Of a stretch of 64,000 bases of DNA, positions 18,507 to 27,676 are shown piece by piece. The position numbers were made by a program, and so were the translations under genes. The notes under the pieces are model-generated. The model worked only from the letters and a program-made list of their open reading frames with translations. It did not search any database and was not told the origin of the DNA. The DNA lies in the NCBI GenBank assembly GCA_963780675.1, contig CAWACR010000009.1, positions 124,001-188,000 on the forward strand. Direction: 5' to 3'. This DNA comes from JAHECE01 sp963780675. Its GTDB lineage: Bacteria > Actinomycetota > Actinomycetes > Actinomycetales > JAHECE01. Position 1 is the first letter of the stretch, and each line of letters opens with the position of its first letter.

Positions 18507-19589
18507 TCAGTCGGTGAGGAGGGCGTCGGTCCACCAGGTGGGCGGGGTGTGGGGGGCGGACATCGGCGGTCCGGAGATGTGGGTGGGCCCGAGGACCGGC
18601 CAGGCGGAGGGGTCGACCTTCGCCTGACGGGTGATCACGGCCTCGGGGGTCAGGGTGAACACGGTGAGGTCCTGGGCGATGGTCACGGGCCCGTCGTAGC
18701 GGGTCCGGAGATCCCGCATCGCGGCGCCGACGGTCTCGTGGTCCACGGACAGGTGCCACATCACGGACATCCGCGCACGGGTGAGGTCGAACACCGTGCC
18801 GGCCATCGTCGGGCTCGTGTGCACCCCGTTGACGATCACCTCGGCGAACGCCGGCGGGATCTGGGCCTTCACCGCGTACACATCGACCGAGGGGAACGTC
18901 TCGTGGATGAGCAGGTCGACCCCCTGAGCCGCGTCCACCAGGGTGCGGCACGGGCGGGTGTCACCGGAGAACACCACCGACCGCCCCGCGTAGTCCAGGC
19001 GGTACCCGACCGACCCGTCCTGGATGTGCAGCACGGGGAACGACGTGATCCTCACCCCGCCCCGCTCGTACACCACCGCGGTCCGGTCATAGGGGACCTC
19101 GGTCGTGATCGCGCGAGCACCGGACTGCCCCGGGTGCCCGCACAACGACTCCATGTCCCACGCGTGCGCGGCCTGCAGGTGCTCCATGTACGCCGCCGTG
19201 CCCAGGGCCGGGTTCGAGCTGGCCGGACCCCACACCTCCACCGGGTCGCGCCGGCCGGCCTTGGCGAGGCTGAACACCAGCGTGGCCATGTCCCCGACGT
19301 GGTCGGCGTGCAAGTGGGTCAGGAACACCTTCGTCGTGGCGGTCACCGGCAGGCGCAGCCCGTCGAAGTTCTTCAGCGCACCCGAGCCCAGGTCGAAGAA
19401 GAACAGGTCCCGGTCCTCGTTACCCACCTCGATCAACACCGAGGCCGACGCCTGCGCCGGCCGCACGAACGGGTCACCACTGCCCAGGATCGTGACCCGA
19501 ACCTCCCCGGGCGCAACCTCCTCCGCCCCCGGCTCCAGCACCGGTGCGAACGCCCGCGCCGGCACACCCACCACGGGCGTGCTCGTCAA
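18507..19589 (-). CDS. MBL-fold metallo-hydrolase (GntH-like)
   Basis: Zinc hydrolase of the metallo-beta-lactamase superfamily. TKVFLTHLHADHVGDM is the HxHxDH metal site, VVFSGDTRPCRTLVD supplies the bridging Asp, and MSVMWHLSVDHETVGA a late His. GEVRVTILGSGDPF is the conserved entrance strand. Length and arrangement resemble proteins annotated as guanitoxin-type hydrolase GntH, but no other toxin gene is near, so that pathway is not implied. The start is uncertain: TTG at 19589 opens this frame without a ribosome site, while ATG at 19647 has GGAGGG upstream and leads into MNVEISELTELAFEGSD, joined only if there is a 1-nt shift near 19600. Confidence 0.8.
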   Translation of the reverse strand: MTSTPVVGVPARAFAPVLEPGAEEVAPGEVRVTILGSGDPFVRPAQASASVLIEVGNEDRDLFFFDLGSGALKNFDGLRLPVTATTKVFLTHLHADHVGDMATLVFSLAKAGRRDPVEVWGPASSNPALGTAAYMEHLQAAHAWDMESLCGHPGQSGARAITTEVPYDRTAVVYERGGVRITSFPVLHIQDGSVGYRLDYAGRSVVFSGDTRPCRTLVDAAQGVDLLIHETFPSVDVYAVKAQIPPAFAEVIVNGVHTSPTMAGTVFDLTRARMSVMWHLSVDHETVGAAMRDLRTRYDGPVTIAQDLTVFTLTPEAVITRQAKVDPSAWPVLGPTHISGPPMSAPHTPPTWWTDALLTD

Positions 19590-19743
19590 CGGGGCCGTCG
19601 CTGCCCTCGAAGGCGAGCTCTGTCAACTCACTGATCTCCACGTTCATCAGATCAATCCCTCCATCGGGGTATCGACGCAGTACGGTCACCGTCCAGGGAA
19701 GAGGACGGTGCACCGAGCACCGTCCTCGACCCTAGCCGGGACG

Positions 19744-20139
19744 CTAGGCGAGCGCCTTGGCCTTAAGGGCGTCGTATTCGGCCTGGCTGATCGCCCCGGA
19801 CTCGAGCAACTTCTTCGCGTCGGCGATCTGCTCGGCGGGGCTCGCGGTCGTGGCCGCGACCTGCTGGATGTACCGCTCCTGGGAGGCCCGGGCCTCGGTT
19901 GCCCTGGCGATCTGCCGTTCGTTCATGCTCTTGCCGCGCGCGATCAGGTAGATGAACGCACCGAGCCAGGGCAGGAAGATCAGCACCAGCGACCAGCCGG
20001 CCTTGCCCCAACCGCCGAGCGTGTGATCGCCGAACATGTCGAACAGGCAGCGGAACCAGATCGCGATCGCGGTGATCCAGATGAAGAACCAGAAGCACCA
20101 CACCAGGAAGTCCCACAGGCTCGGGTCGTTGAAGTTCAT
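19744..20139 (-). CDS. Small membrane protein with PLDc_N-like helices and C-terminal SHOCT domain
   Basis: 131 residues. Two membrane helices (LWDFLVWCFWFFIWITAIAI; WSLVLIFLPWLGAFIYLIARG) with FRCLFDMFGDHTLGGWGKAGW between them, then a helical linker and a SHOCT domain at the end (ADAKKLLESGAISQAEYDALKAKAL). SHOCT domains are short oligomerisation modules. ATG at 20139 has AAAGGAAC upstream. Such proteins are common in actinobacteria with no assigned function. It is the first gene after the LuxR-type regulator on this strand. Confidence 0.85.
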   Translation of the reverse strand: MNFNDPSLWDFLVWCFWFFIWITAIAIWFRCLFDMFGDHTLGGWGKAGWSLVLIFLPWLGAFIYLIARGKSMNERQIARATEARASQERYIQQVAATTASPAEQIADAKKLLESGAISQAEYDALKAKALA

Positions 20140-20337
20140 GTTCGTTCCTTTCGAGTCGGGGGAGTCGACGGCGACAGCCGGACTCCGACGCTTGCACCCG
20201 CCGTGAGCCGTCATGTCAGCGACCACCGGTTCGTGTCCCGCCGTCGGCTGACAGGCCACGAGGGTGCGACCCTGAGTCAACCCGTAGTCGACCAGGGTGG
20301 GCATCCTCCGCGGCGGATGATTCGGGGTGTGGCGACG

Positions 20338-22560
20338 TCAGCCGAGTGGCGGGGACTCGACCAGCCCCAGCGACTGCGCCCGGGCGACGGCCTCGTCCCG
20401 GGAGGAGACCCCGAGTTTGCGGTAGATGGACAACGAGTGGGTCTTGATCGTCGTCTGCGACAAGAACAGGTGCTCGCCGATCTGCTGGAACGTGAGCCGG
20501 CTGGGAAGGAACTGCAGGACGCGCAACTCGGCGGCAGTGATCGCGGCCGCGGTCACCCGCTGGTCCCGCAGCGCCCGCAGCATCGTCTCGGTGTCGGCCA
20601 GGAGATCGCTCAGCAGCGTACCGGTGAGGTCGGGGGTCATCCGGTCCTTGGCCTCGGCGCACAGCGTGCGGGCCAGCGCCCCCTCACCGAGCAGGATCGC
20701 GGTCCGGGCCTGGACCAGCCGGCCGGCGACGGCGAACCAGGGAGCGATCCGGCTGACCTTGGCGGTGAGCCGGCGCGCGGTGCCCAGCGTGACCCGCGCG
20801 TCGTCCTTGCTGCCGCGCGCAGCCTGCAGCAGGGCCAGGGCCGTGACGCAGTTGGCTGAGGTCGCGAGCCGGTCGAGCCGATGGTGCCGGACGAGGTCAC
20901 CGGCACGGACGATCAACGGGGCGCCGCGGGCCCAGTCGTCGGTGAGCAGGGCAAGCATGCCCTGCCAGGCCAGGGCGTTCGCCTCGATGATCGGCACGTG
21001 GAGTGCGCGGCCGAGACGCTCGGCCTCCTCCAGACGCGCCTGCCCCTGCTCCAACCGGCCGGTGAGCGTCAGGGCGACGCCCTCGTTGGTGATGGCGGAG
21101 GCGCGGAAACCCGAGTCGCGTGGAAGGCCCAGTTGCACCTGGCGGCACAGTTCGATGCAGCGTTCCAGCCCGCAGTCACCGACGAGGACGTGGATGGCCG
21201 CCACGGACGCGGCATACTCGTCACTGGCTGCGCGGGTCGACCATGCCGCACCCGCATGCTCCTCGGCGGCGAGAATCCACCGCGTCATCCGGTCCGGGTC
21301 GCCGGTCTGCAGCCCCAGCCAGGCGGCGGCCAACGTCAGCCAACGGTCGGACCGGACCTGCACGTCGTCGAGGTCGGTCAGCCAGGAGCCGAGGCGGTCC
21401 GGTCTGCCTGAGGCGAGGCAGCCGGGAACCTCGGCCCACACGAGGGCACCCGTGCGCGCGAGATCGCCGGCCGCCTTGGCGTGCCGGATCGCGGCATCCC
21501 GGTCGCCGCGGGTCTCGAACCAGGCGGACGCGCGGAGGTGAAGTTCGGGCGCCAGCCACGGCTCCTGGCCCTCCAGGTCGGCGCGCAGGGCATCGGCCAG
21601 CAGGTGGTGGTAGCGGTAGCGGTGGCCCTCGGGGTCGATGCTCACCACGAGTTGCAGCCGACGGCTGAGCTGGGACAGCACGGCCGCGGAGTCGCGGCGC
21701 CGGAGCAACGCGTCGCACAGCGAGCCATCGAGTTCCTCGAGGATGGAGGTGCGCCGCAGGAAGTCGGTCATCCGTCTGGGGAGTCCGGCGAGGACCTCCG
21801 ACCGGAGGTAGTCGACGACGAACCGGTCGGATCCGGGCGCGCCGATCCCGGTGCTCGACCCGTCGTGGTCGCGGCGCGACTGCGCCAACGCCGTGAGGTA
21901 CAGCCCCACCGGCCACCCCTCGGCCCGTGCGATGAGGTCCGCGGCCTGTTCCCCCGAGAGGTCGACTCCGAGGCTCTCGAGAAGGCGGCGGCTCTCCCCG
22001 TCGTCGAAGACCAGGTCCCGGGGACCGATTTCGAGAAGCCGACCCTCCGCTCGCGTCCGCGCCAGCCACACGGGCGGCTCCTGGCGGCTGAGGAACGCGA
22101 CCTGCGAGCCGCTGGGCACTCCCTCGGCGACGGCGCTCAGCACCGCGTGGCACTCCGGACGGCTCAGCAGCTGGACGTCGTCGACGACCAGGACGAAGTC
22201 ACGCCCGCGGGAGGCTGCGAGCCGGGTGATCGCCGGGAGCAGAACGGCCGAGAAGGCCGGCTCGACCGCGGTCACCACGTCCCGGACCGCCCCGGCTCCC
22301 GGCCCGATCGACTCAAGGGCGTCGATGAGCACCCGTCCCAGCGCAGCCGGGTCGTCGAGGAATCGCGCGAGGCGCACGAATTCATGAGGCCGCGGATCCC
22401 GTTGCGCCCATTGCGCCGCCAGGGTGGTCTTACCGAAGCCGGCCCCGCCGTGGACGACCACCACGGGGACATCTGCGTGCTCCCGCAGCCGCGCGCCGAG
22501 CGCCTCGCGCTCGATCACGGCGACGCCCGGCGCCACCGTCCAGATGCTGCGCTCCGGCAC
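20338..22560 (-). CDS. Large ATP-binding LuxR-family regulator (LAL/MalT type)
   Basis: Signal-activated transcription factor of 740 residues. N-terminal STAND/NTPase: Walker A VVHGGAGFGKTTLAAQW (~35-51) and Walker B DFVLVVDDVQLL. A long alpha-helical TPR-like region follows (~330-660), and the C-terminus is a LuxR helix-turn-helix (LTFQQIGEHLFLSQTTIKTH, then SIYRKLGVSSRDEAV). The order matches MalT-like regulators, which bind ATP and an inducer and oligomerise on DNA. GTG at 22560 has no Shine-Dalgarno, but TAGTAT lies 6 nt upstream, so a leaderless transcript is likely. It is the first gene of the minus-strand block and may control it. Confidence 0.9.
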   Translation of the reverse strand: MPERSIWTVAPGVAVIEREALGARLREHADVPVVVVHGGAGFGKTTLAAQWAQRDPRPHEFVRLARFLDDPAALGRVLIDALESIGPGAGAVRDVVTAVEPAFSAVLLPAITRLAASRGRDFVLVVDDVQLLSRPECHAVLSAVAEGVPSGSQVAFLSRQEPPVWLARTRAEGRLLEIGPRDLVFDDGESRRLLESLGVDLSGEQAADLIARAEGWPVGLYLTALAQSRRDHDGSSTGIGAPGSDRFVVDYLRSEVLAGLPRRMTDFLRRTSILEELDGSLCDALLRRRDSAAVLSQLSRRLQLVVSIDPEGHRYRYHHLLADALRADLEGQEPWLAPELHLRASAWFETRGDRDAAIRHAKAAGDLARTGALVWAEVPGCLASGRPDRLGSWLTDLDDVQVRSDRWLTLAAAWLGLQTGDPDRMTRWILAAEEHAGAAWSTRAASDEYAASVAAIHVLVGDCGLERCIELCRQVQLGLPRDSGFRASAITNEGVALTLTGRLEQGQARLEEAERLGRALHVPIIEANALAWQGMLALLTDDWARGAPLIVRAGDLVRHHRLDRLATSANCVTALALLQAARGSKDDARVTLGTARRLTAKVSRIAPWFAVAGRLVQARTAILLGEGALARTLCAEAKDRMTPDLTGTLLSDLLADTETMLRALRDQRVTAAAITAAELRVLQFLPSRLTFQQIGEHLFLSQTTIKTHSLSIYRKLGVSSRDEAVARAQSLGLVESPPLG

Positions 22561-22566
22561 CCGGCG

Positions 22567-22572
22567 ATACTA
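22567..22572 (-). promoter_or_regulatory. -10 element giving a leaderless start for the LAL regulator
   Basis: TAGTAT on the minus strand ends 6 nt before the GTG, placing the transcript start at or next to the start codon. No clear -35 is seen. Confidence 0.5.
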
Positions 22573-22834
22573 ATCGTCCCCTCACGCGACGCGCCCCGCC
22601 GTCTCACGCGCGCACCCGGATGGTTCCACCTCGCCGTGAACCCCCGGAACCGACGTTCGCCGCAGGCCGCCGACTTGCCGCTCGATCCCGCGGGGCACCC
22701 ACGCTGCGACGAGCGGGCCTCGCTTCTGCGTTCATCCGCTGCGGACGATGCCTCCCCCGCACCCGGGTGCTCGACTGACGGGGACGGTGCCCGCGCCTTG
22801 CGAGCCGTCGACAAGCGAGACGGAAGGACGTCCG

Positions 22835-23287
22835 ATGAAGTTGCAGCAGGTGAGCGGGCACTGCTACGCCGTGCTGAACGAGGCGAACCGGGTGTGCGAC
22901 GCCAATTCCGGCTTGATCAACTTGGGTGGCGGGATGGTGATCGACACGCAGTCGGATCTGCCGCACGCCCGACAGATGATCGAGCTGTTCAGCCAGGTGT
23001 GGCCCGCCATGCCCAAGGACGTCGTCCTGACCCACGAGGACATCGACCACGTCGCGGGCAACCAGCTGTTCCCGGGCGCGGAGATCATCGCCCATCGCTC
23101 GATGCCCGAGCGCATGAAGCTCGCCACCGACCCCGCCGAGAGCCAGCACATCCTGCACGCCGTGGCCGACCCGCACACCCGCGAGGTCCTTCAGGTCGCA
23201 GCACCCGACGCCCCCTGGGACAAGCCCGCCATCTTCGACTCGATGCACGACCTCGCCGGCACACGAGACCTGCCCATCGAGTACTGA
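22835..23287 (+). pseudogene. Truncated MBL-fold metallo-hydrolase
   Basis: 150 residues. The N-terminus is clearly an MBL-fold protein (ANSGLINLGGGMVIDTQSDL; VLTHEDIDHVAGNQLF, where H-E-D-I-D-H replaces the usual HxHxDH; AEIIAHRSMPERM). The normal protein continues for another ~150 residues with the second metal ligands and a GD motif, but here the sequence changes after HILHAVADPHTRE to an unrelated tail and stops. It probably has lost activity. ATG at 22835 has GGAAGGACG upstream. It runs divergently from the LAL regulator. Confidence 0.6.
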
Positions 23288-23333
23288 TCATTCCAGCGAC
23301 CGCATCAACCGTTCGCATCCAGTCCACAGTGCC

Positions 23334-23747
23334 ATGTCGGTGATCGTCAGCGGCGAGGTATACGCCCAGGTGGCGCGGAGCCTGCGGTTCGACGGACGAT
23401 CGCTGACGCTGGTGGACCTGGCGCCCTCGACCATCTGGTCGTCCCCGATGCCCGAGCCAGGGCTCGGATACGTTCCGACCGGCGCCTTCCTCGACCTGTG
23501 GACCGAACCCACACAGGGCCTCCATGAAGAGTCGCGCCACGTGCGGGGCGTCCTGTCGCTGCTCGACCCCGACGCCCGGCTGGCGGGCGATTGCGTCCTC
23601 GCGCTCAGCAACCCGCGGGTGACGGCGTCGGGGTTGACCTATGACGCCGACGTCGTCGAGGGTCTCGTACCCGCGTCATCGGGGGCCTGCGTGCTCTTCA
23701 TCGAGTGGGAGACGGCACCGGCGCAGTCGGACCGCGCGGCGCGGTAA
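23334..23747 (+). CDS. Hypothetical protein, 137 residues
   Basis: Unrecognised. The protein is soluble-looking, with conserved-seeming stretches SLTLVDLAPSTIWSSPMPEP and SGACVLFIEWETA. No signal peptide or metal motif. Codon use (high third-position GC) is consistent with a real gene. ATG at 23334 lacks a Shine-Dalgarno. It is 46 nt after the truncated hydrolase on the same strand and is followed by a long hairpin. Confidence 0.5.
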   Translation: MSVIVSGEVYAQVARSLRFDGRSLTLVDLAPSTIWSSPMPEPGLGYVPTGAFLDLWTEPTQGLHEESRHVRGVLSLLDPDARLAGDCVLALSNPRVTASGLTYDADVVEGLVPASSGACVLFIEWETAPAQSDRAAR

Positions 23748-23815
23748 TACAGGAGGCGCCAACCCCGTGAGCCAGCCCAAGGACGACCCCTCCCGAACCC
23801 GTGGAGAGGCTCCTC

Positions 23816-23866
23816 GCGCCAGTCACCACCGCGACCGGGGTTGCGCGGTCGCGGTGGTGACGGCGC
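23816..23866 (+). terminator. Long hairpin before the 591-codon gene
   Basis: GTCACCACCGCGACC (23822-23836) pairs perfectly with 23847-23861 over a 10-nt loop, and GCGCC/GGCGC extend the stem by 5 bp with one bulged A. It lies 69 nt after the preceding gene and ends only 12 nt before the next start, so it could terminate the first and overlap the promoter of the second. Confidence 0.6.
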
Positions 23867-23872
23867 TACGTT
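23867..23872 (+). promoter_or_regulatory. -10 element giving a leaderless start at 23879
   Basis: TACGTT lies 6 nt before the GTG start at 23879, and no Shine-Dalgarno is present. The -35 region would fall inside the hairpin. Confidence 0.4.
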
Positions 23873-23878
23873 TCCTCC

Positions 23879-25654
23879 GTGATCGGTGATGCCGAGGGCG
23901 ACCTGGCGTTGTTGCGTGCGTTCGAGCCGGTGGTGCGGTTCACGCAGGGTGAGTACTTCTTCCCTGTCTCGGCCGAGCGGTACGTCGCGCGGGCCGCGCT
24001 CTGGGCCGACTCCGAGGACGACGATCCGCTGCTGGAGGCCGAGCCGGGGACGCTAAGCCTCGACTCCCTCGCCGCGCGGAGCCAGGTGCACCAAGGGCTC
24101 GGGCGGTCGCTGTCCGGCGTCGTGACAGGCACGAAACCCAGCCGCGTGGGCCTCACGAAGGCGCAACGCCCGCCCCGACTCAAGGGTGGCAGCCGCCTCG
24201 CGGCCGTCGGCCTGCTGGCGCGCGCGGTCGACGCGCTCAACCGGGTCTCACTGATCTTCCGCGGGAGCGTCCCCGGTGGCAGCGCAGCGCGCTCCTTCGC
24301 GCTGCAGCAGGAGCACCTCGACCCCGAGAAGCCGACCTACTACGGCCGGGTGGTGCGCGACGGCCACTGGATCGTCTGCCAGTACTGGTTCTTCTACGCA
24401 TTCAACAACTGGCGGTCCGCCTTCGGCGGCGTGAACGAGCACGAGGCTGACTGGGAGCAGGTGACCGTCTACGTCGACGGCACCTCAGACGTCGACGGCG
24501 ACCGCCTGCACCTGCCGCGGTGGGTGGCCTTCTCCGCCCACGACGAGACGGGCGACGACCTGCGCCGTCGGTGGGACGACCCGGACCTGACCGTCGTCGA
24601 CGGCCGTCACCCCGTCGTCTTCGCGGGGGCCGGCTCGCACTCCGGGACCTACCTCCACGGCGACTACCTCATCACCATCTCCACCCCCACGCTCGGGGGA
24701 CTCGTCAAGGTCCTGCGCGCCGTCGGGCGCTTCATCGCCCCCTGGGCGGGGGCCGACGGCGACGGCGGCCTCGGGATCCCCTACGTCGACTACGCCCGCG
24801 GGGACGGCCGTGCCGTCGGGCCCTCCGGCGACCCGTGGCACCCGGTGCTGATCGACGACGACACCGCCTGGGTGCGTGACTTCCGGGGACTCTGGGGCCA
24901 CGACACCCGCGACCGCCTCGGTGGGGAGCGCGGCCCGGCCGGCCCGCGGTACGAGCGCGACGGCACCGTGCGCCAGTCCTGGGCCGACCCCGTCGGCTGG
25001 GCGGGCCTGGCCAAGGTCGCGCCCAACCCCGCCGTGGAGGCTTCACTCATCGTGACCCGCACCGAGCAGCTCGTCGCCCGGCTCGACCGGCTCGACGACG
25101 AGATCACCCAGGGTCGACGCGACCTCGAGACGGCCGCGGCAGGCCTGGCCCCGGCCTCACCCGAGGTGCGCGCCCTGGCCGAGGAGGAGTCGCGCCTGCT
25201 GCGCCTGCGGATGGAGTCCACCCAGCTGCGCGACGAGCACGCCCGGCTCACCGCCTCCCTTGCCGCGCCGACCGCGCCGTCGGCCCCGCACGCCCACCTC
25301 GAGCACCGGCGGCTCCCGCTCCGCCCGGTCTCCGGTCTCCGCGCCCGGCTCCTGGCCGGCTGGGCCGTCGTCAGCACGCCCGTCATCCTGTTCGCCGCGG
25401 CCGCCGTCGCGTCGCCGCAGGCCGGCGTGAGCGCGAGTTCGGTGGCCGGCGCCTGGCTCGTGACTCTTCTCGTCCTCGAGGGCATCCTCCGACGGCGCTT
25501 CCTCGCCGTCGTCGCCCGCATCTTCTTCGTGTTCGCGCTCCTCGTCGGTTGGCACTACCTGGTGCTCGACTGGCGCTACGTCCTCGCCTGGACCCTCGCC
25601 GCCGCCGCCGCACTCCTCTTCGTGGTGAACATCCGCGACGCCGTCAAACGCTGA
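23879..25654 (+). CDS. Large protein with Vps62/NPP1-like core, coiled coil and C-terminal membrane helices
   Basis: Unknown function, 591 residues. The middle (~140-330) has YYGRVVRDGHWIVCQYWFFYAF, NEHEADWEQVTVYVDG and FAGAGSHSGTYLHGDYL. The acidic His-Glu-Ala-Asp-Trp-Glu motif recalls the HEGDWE/GHRHDWE motifs of Vps62-type and necrosis-inducing (NPP1) proteins, where it binds metal. A coiled coil follows (~395-470; EEESRLLRLRMESTQLRDEH), then three or four membrane helices at the C-terminus. No signal peptide is seen, so the core would face the cytoplasm unless topology is unusual. GTG at 23879 appears leaderless. Confidence 0.6.
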   Translation: MIGDAEGDLALLRAFEPVVRFTQGEYFFPVSAERYVARAALWADSEDDDPLLEAEPGTLSLDSLAARSQVHQGLGRSLSGVVTGTKPSRVGLTKAQRPPRLKGGSRLAAVGLLARAVDALNRVSLIFRGSVPGGSAARSFALQQEHLDPEKPTYYGRVVRDGHWIVCQYWFFYAFNNWRSAFGGVNEHEADWEQVTVYVDGTSDVDGDRLHLPRWVAFSAHDETGDDLRRRWDDPDLTVVDGRHPVVFAGAGSHSGTYLHGDYLITISTPTLGGLVKVLRAVGRFIAPWAGADGDGGLGIPYVDYARGDGRAVGPSGDPWHPVLIDDDTAWVRDFRGLWGHDTRDRLGGERGPAGPRYERDGTVRQSWADPVGWAGLAKVAPNPAVEASLIVTRTEQLVARLDRLDDEITQGRRDLETAAAGLAPASPEVRALAEEESRLLRLRMESTQLRDEHARLTASLAAPTAPSAPHAHLEHRRLPLRPVSGLRARLLAGWAVVSTPVILFAAAAVASPQAGVSASSVAGAWLVTLLVLEGILRRRFLAVVARIFFVFALLVGWHYLVLDWRYVLAWTLAAAAALLFVVNIRDAVKR

Positions 25655-25835
25655 CGCGGCTCCTCACCGCAGAGGCAACGACGTGCGGCGGGTGTTGGCC
25701 GGGGTCATCCGTGCGAGACGGCCCGTCGGGGTCTCATCCACCGGGCACGTTCTGCCTCTGACTCCCGACCGGGCTGCAGTCTGCGACGCTCGGCGCATAC
25801 TGGTTTCTACGCTCTTCTCCGGGGGAAGGGGCCTC

Positions 25836-27666
25836 ATGAACACTCCGGCTCGCCGCAGGACCCGTCATGGTCTGGGGTGGCACCTCGGCTTGCTGTACGG
25901 CCGAGTCGTCACCTGGGTCGATCATCGCGTCCCGTGGCACCGCCAGCCGCTGCCCCTGGGCCTGCTGATGCTGATCGGCGTCCGGTCCAGGCTGCGCAAG
26001 GAGAACCTCTTCGACACCGGCACAGTCCCCGGTGAGATCCCGGACATCCCCGAGCTCGCCGACAGCAGCTACCTGACGGCCCGCACGGTCTCCGGGCACT
26101 ACAACGACCTCGAGAACCCCTCGATGGGCAGCGCCGGCTGCCGGTTCGGCCGCAACGTCCCGCTCTCCGCGACGTTCCCCGAGACCGGGTCCCGGCTGAT
26201 GACGCCGAATCCCCGCGACGTCAGCCGCGAGCTCCTCACCCGCACCACGTTCCAGCCGGCGACGTCGCTGAACCTGCTGGCCGCGGCCTGGCTGCAGTTC
26301 GAGGTTCACGACTGGTTCAGCCACCCGAAGCCGTCCTGGGACACCGCGCACCGGGTCGCCCTGGCCCCCGACGACGACTGGCCCGAGCACCCGATGCGCC
26401 TGCCGCGGGCGATCCCGGACCCGACCTGGAACGAATCGGACGGCACCCCGACCACCTGGGTGAACGAGGACACGCACTGGTGGGACGGCTCCCAGGTGTA
26501 CGGCGACACCCGGCACATCGCCGACGGACTGCGCGCCCGCGAGGACGGCAAGCTCCTGATCGACGACGACGGCCTGCCGCCCGCCGCGCTCGACGCCGGC
26601 CTCGACGTCTCCGGCGTCGCCGGGAACTTCTGGCTCGGGCTGGGGCTCCTCCACGGGGTGTTCATGCGCGAGCACAACGCCATCTGCGACATGCTGAAGA
26701 AGAACAACCCGAGCTGGGGCGACGACCGGCTCTATCGCACCGCCCGGCTGATCAACGCGGCGCTGATGGCCAAGATCCACACGGTCGAGTGGACGCCGGG
26801 GATCATCGCGCACCCGACCACGGTCCGGGCGATGCGGACCACCTGGTGGGGCCTCGCCGGCGAGGGTGTGCACAAGCGGCGCGGCCGGATCAGCCGCAGC
26901 GACCTGATCAGCGGCATCCCGGGTTCCCGCAAGAACCTGTTCGACGTGCCCTACGCCCTGACCGAGGAGTTCGGCGCCGTCTACCGGATGCACCCGCTGA
27001 TCCCGGACGACTACACCTTCCGGTCGACGCGCCGACGACTCCCTGCTGGCCGAGAACACCTTCGAGGACCTGACGCTGACCCACGTCCGCGAGCGGATGC
27101 ACACGCTCGGCATGGGCAACGCGCTCTACTCCTTCGGGCGATCCCACCCGGGCGCGATCACGCTGCACAACTACCCGCGGTTCCTGCAGCACCTGGAGCG
27201 CCCGGACGGCACGCTCCTCGACCTCGCCGCCGTCGACATCATGCGGATCCCGCGAGCGGGGCGTCCGGCGCTACAACGAGTTCCGTCGGCAGCTGCACCT
27301 CAAGCCGGCGGCGTCCTTCGAGGACCTGACCCCCAACCCGGACTGGCAGGCCGAGCTGCGCCGGGTCTACGACAACGACCTCGAGATGGTCGACCTGATG
27401 GTCGGGTCTGTTACGCCGAGACGCCCCCGCCGGGCATGGGGTTCAGCGACACCGCCTTCCGGATCTTCGCGCTGATGGCACCGCGGCGGATCACGTCCGA
27501 CCGGTTCCTCACCGACGACTACCGTCCCGAGATCTACACCGCCGAGGGCCTGGACTGGATCGACGACAACACCATGAAGTCGGTCCTGCTGCGGCACTTC
27601 CCGGAACTCGAGCCGGCGATGCGGGACGTCACCAACGCCTTCGCGCCCTGGCGGCCGGTGCGCTGA
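25836..27666 (+). CDS. Animal-type heme peroxidase, fatty-acid alpha-dioxygenase/cyclooxygenase-like, frameshifted
   Basis: Heme enzyme of the peroxidase-cyclooxygenase superfamily, about 610 codons. LQFEVHDWFSHPK carries the distal His as in plant alpha-dioxygenases (HDW), WWDGSQVYG and NFWLGLGLLHGVFMREHNAIC are conserved core helices, and FGAVYRMHPLIPDDY carries the proximal His. Alpha-dioxygenases add O2 to the alpha carbon of fatty acids. The C-terminal part (SDTAFRIFALMAPRRITSDRF; IDDNTMKSVLLRHFPEL) is also typical. Three indels (near 27030, 27250 and 27405) break the frame. ATG at 25836 has GGGGAAGGGG upstream. It converges on the lipoxygenase gene, with 10 nt between stop codons. Confidence 0.85.
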
Positions 27667-27676
27667 GCGGTCCCGG

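Noticed and set aside
18507..19589. Guanitoxin biosynthesis
   Set aside because: Only the MBL-fold protein resembles GntH; none of the other pathway enzymes are nearby.
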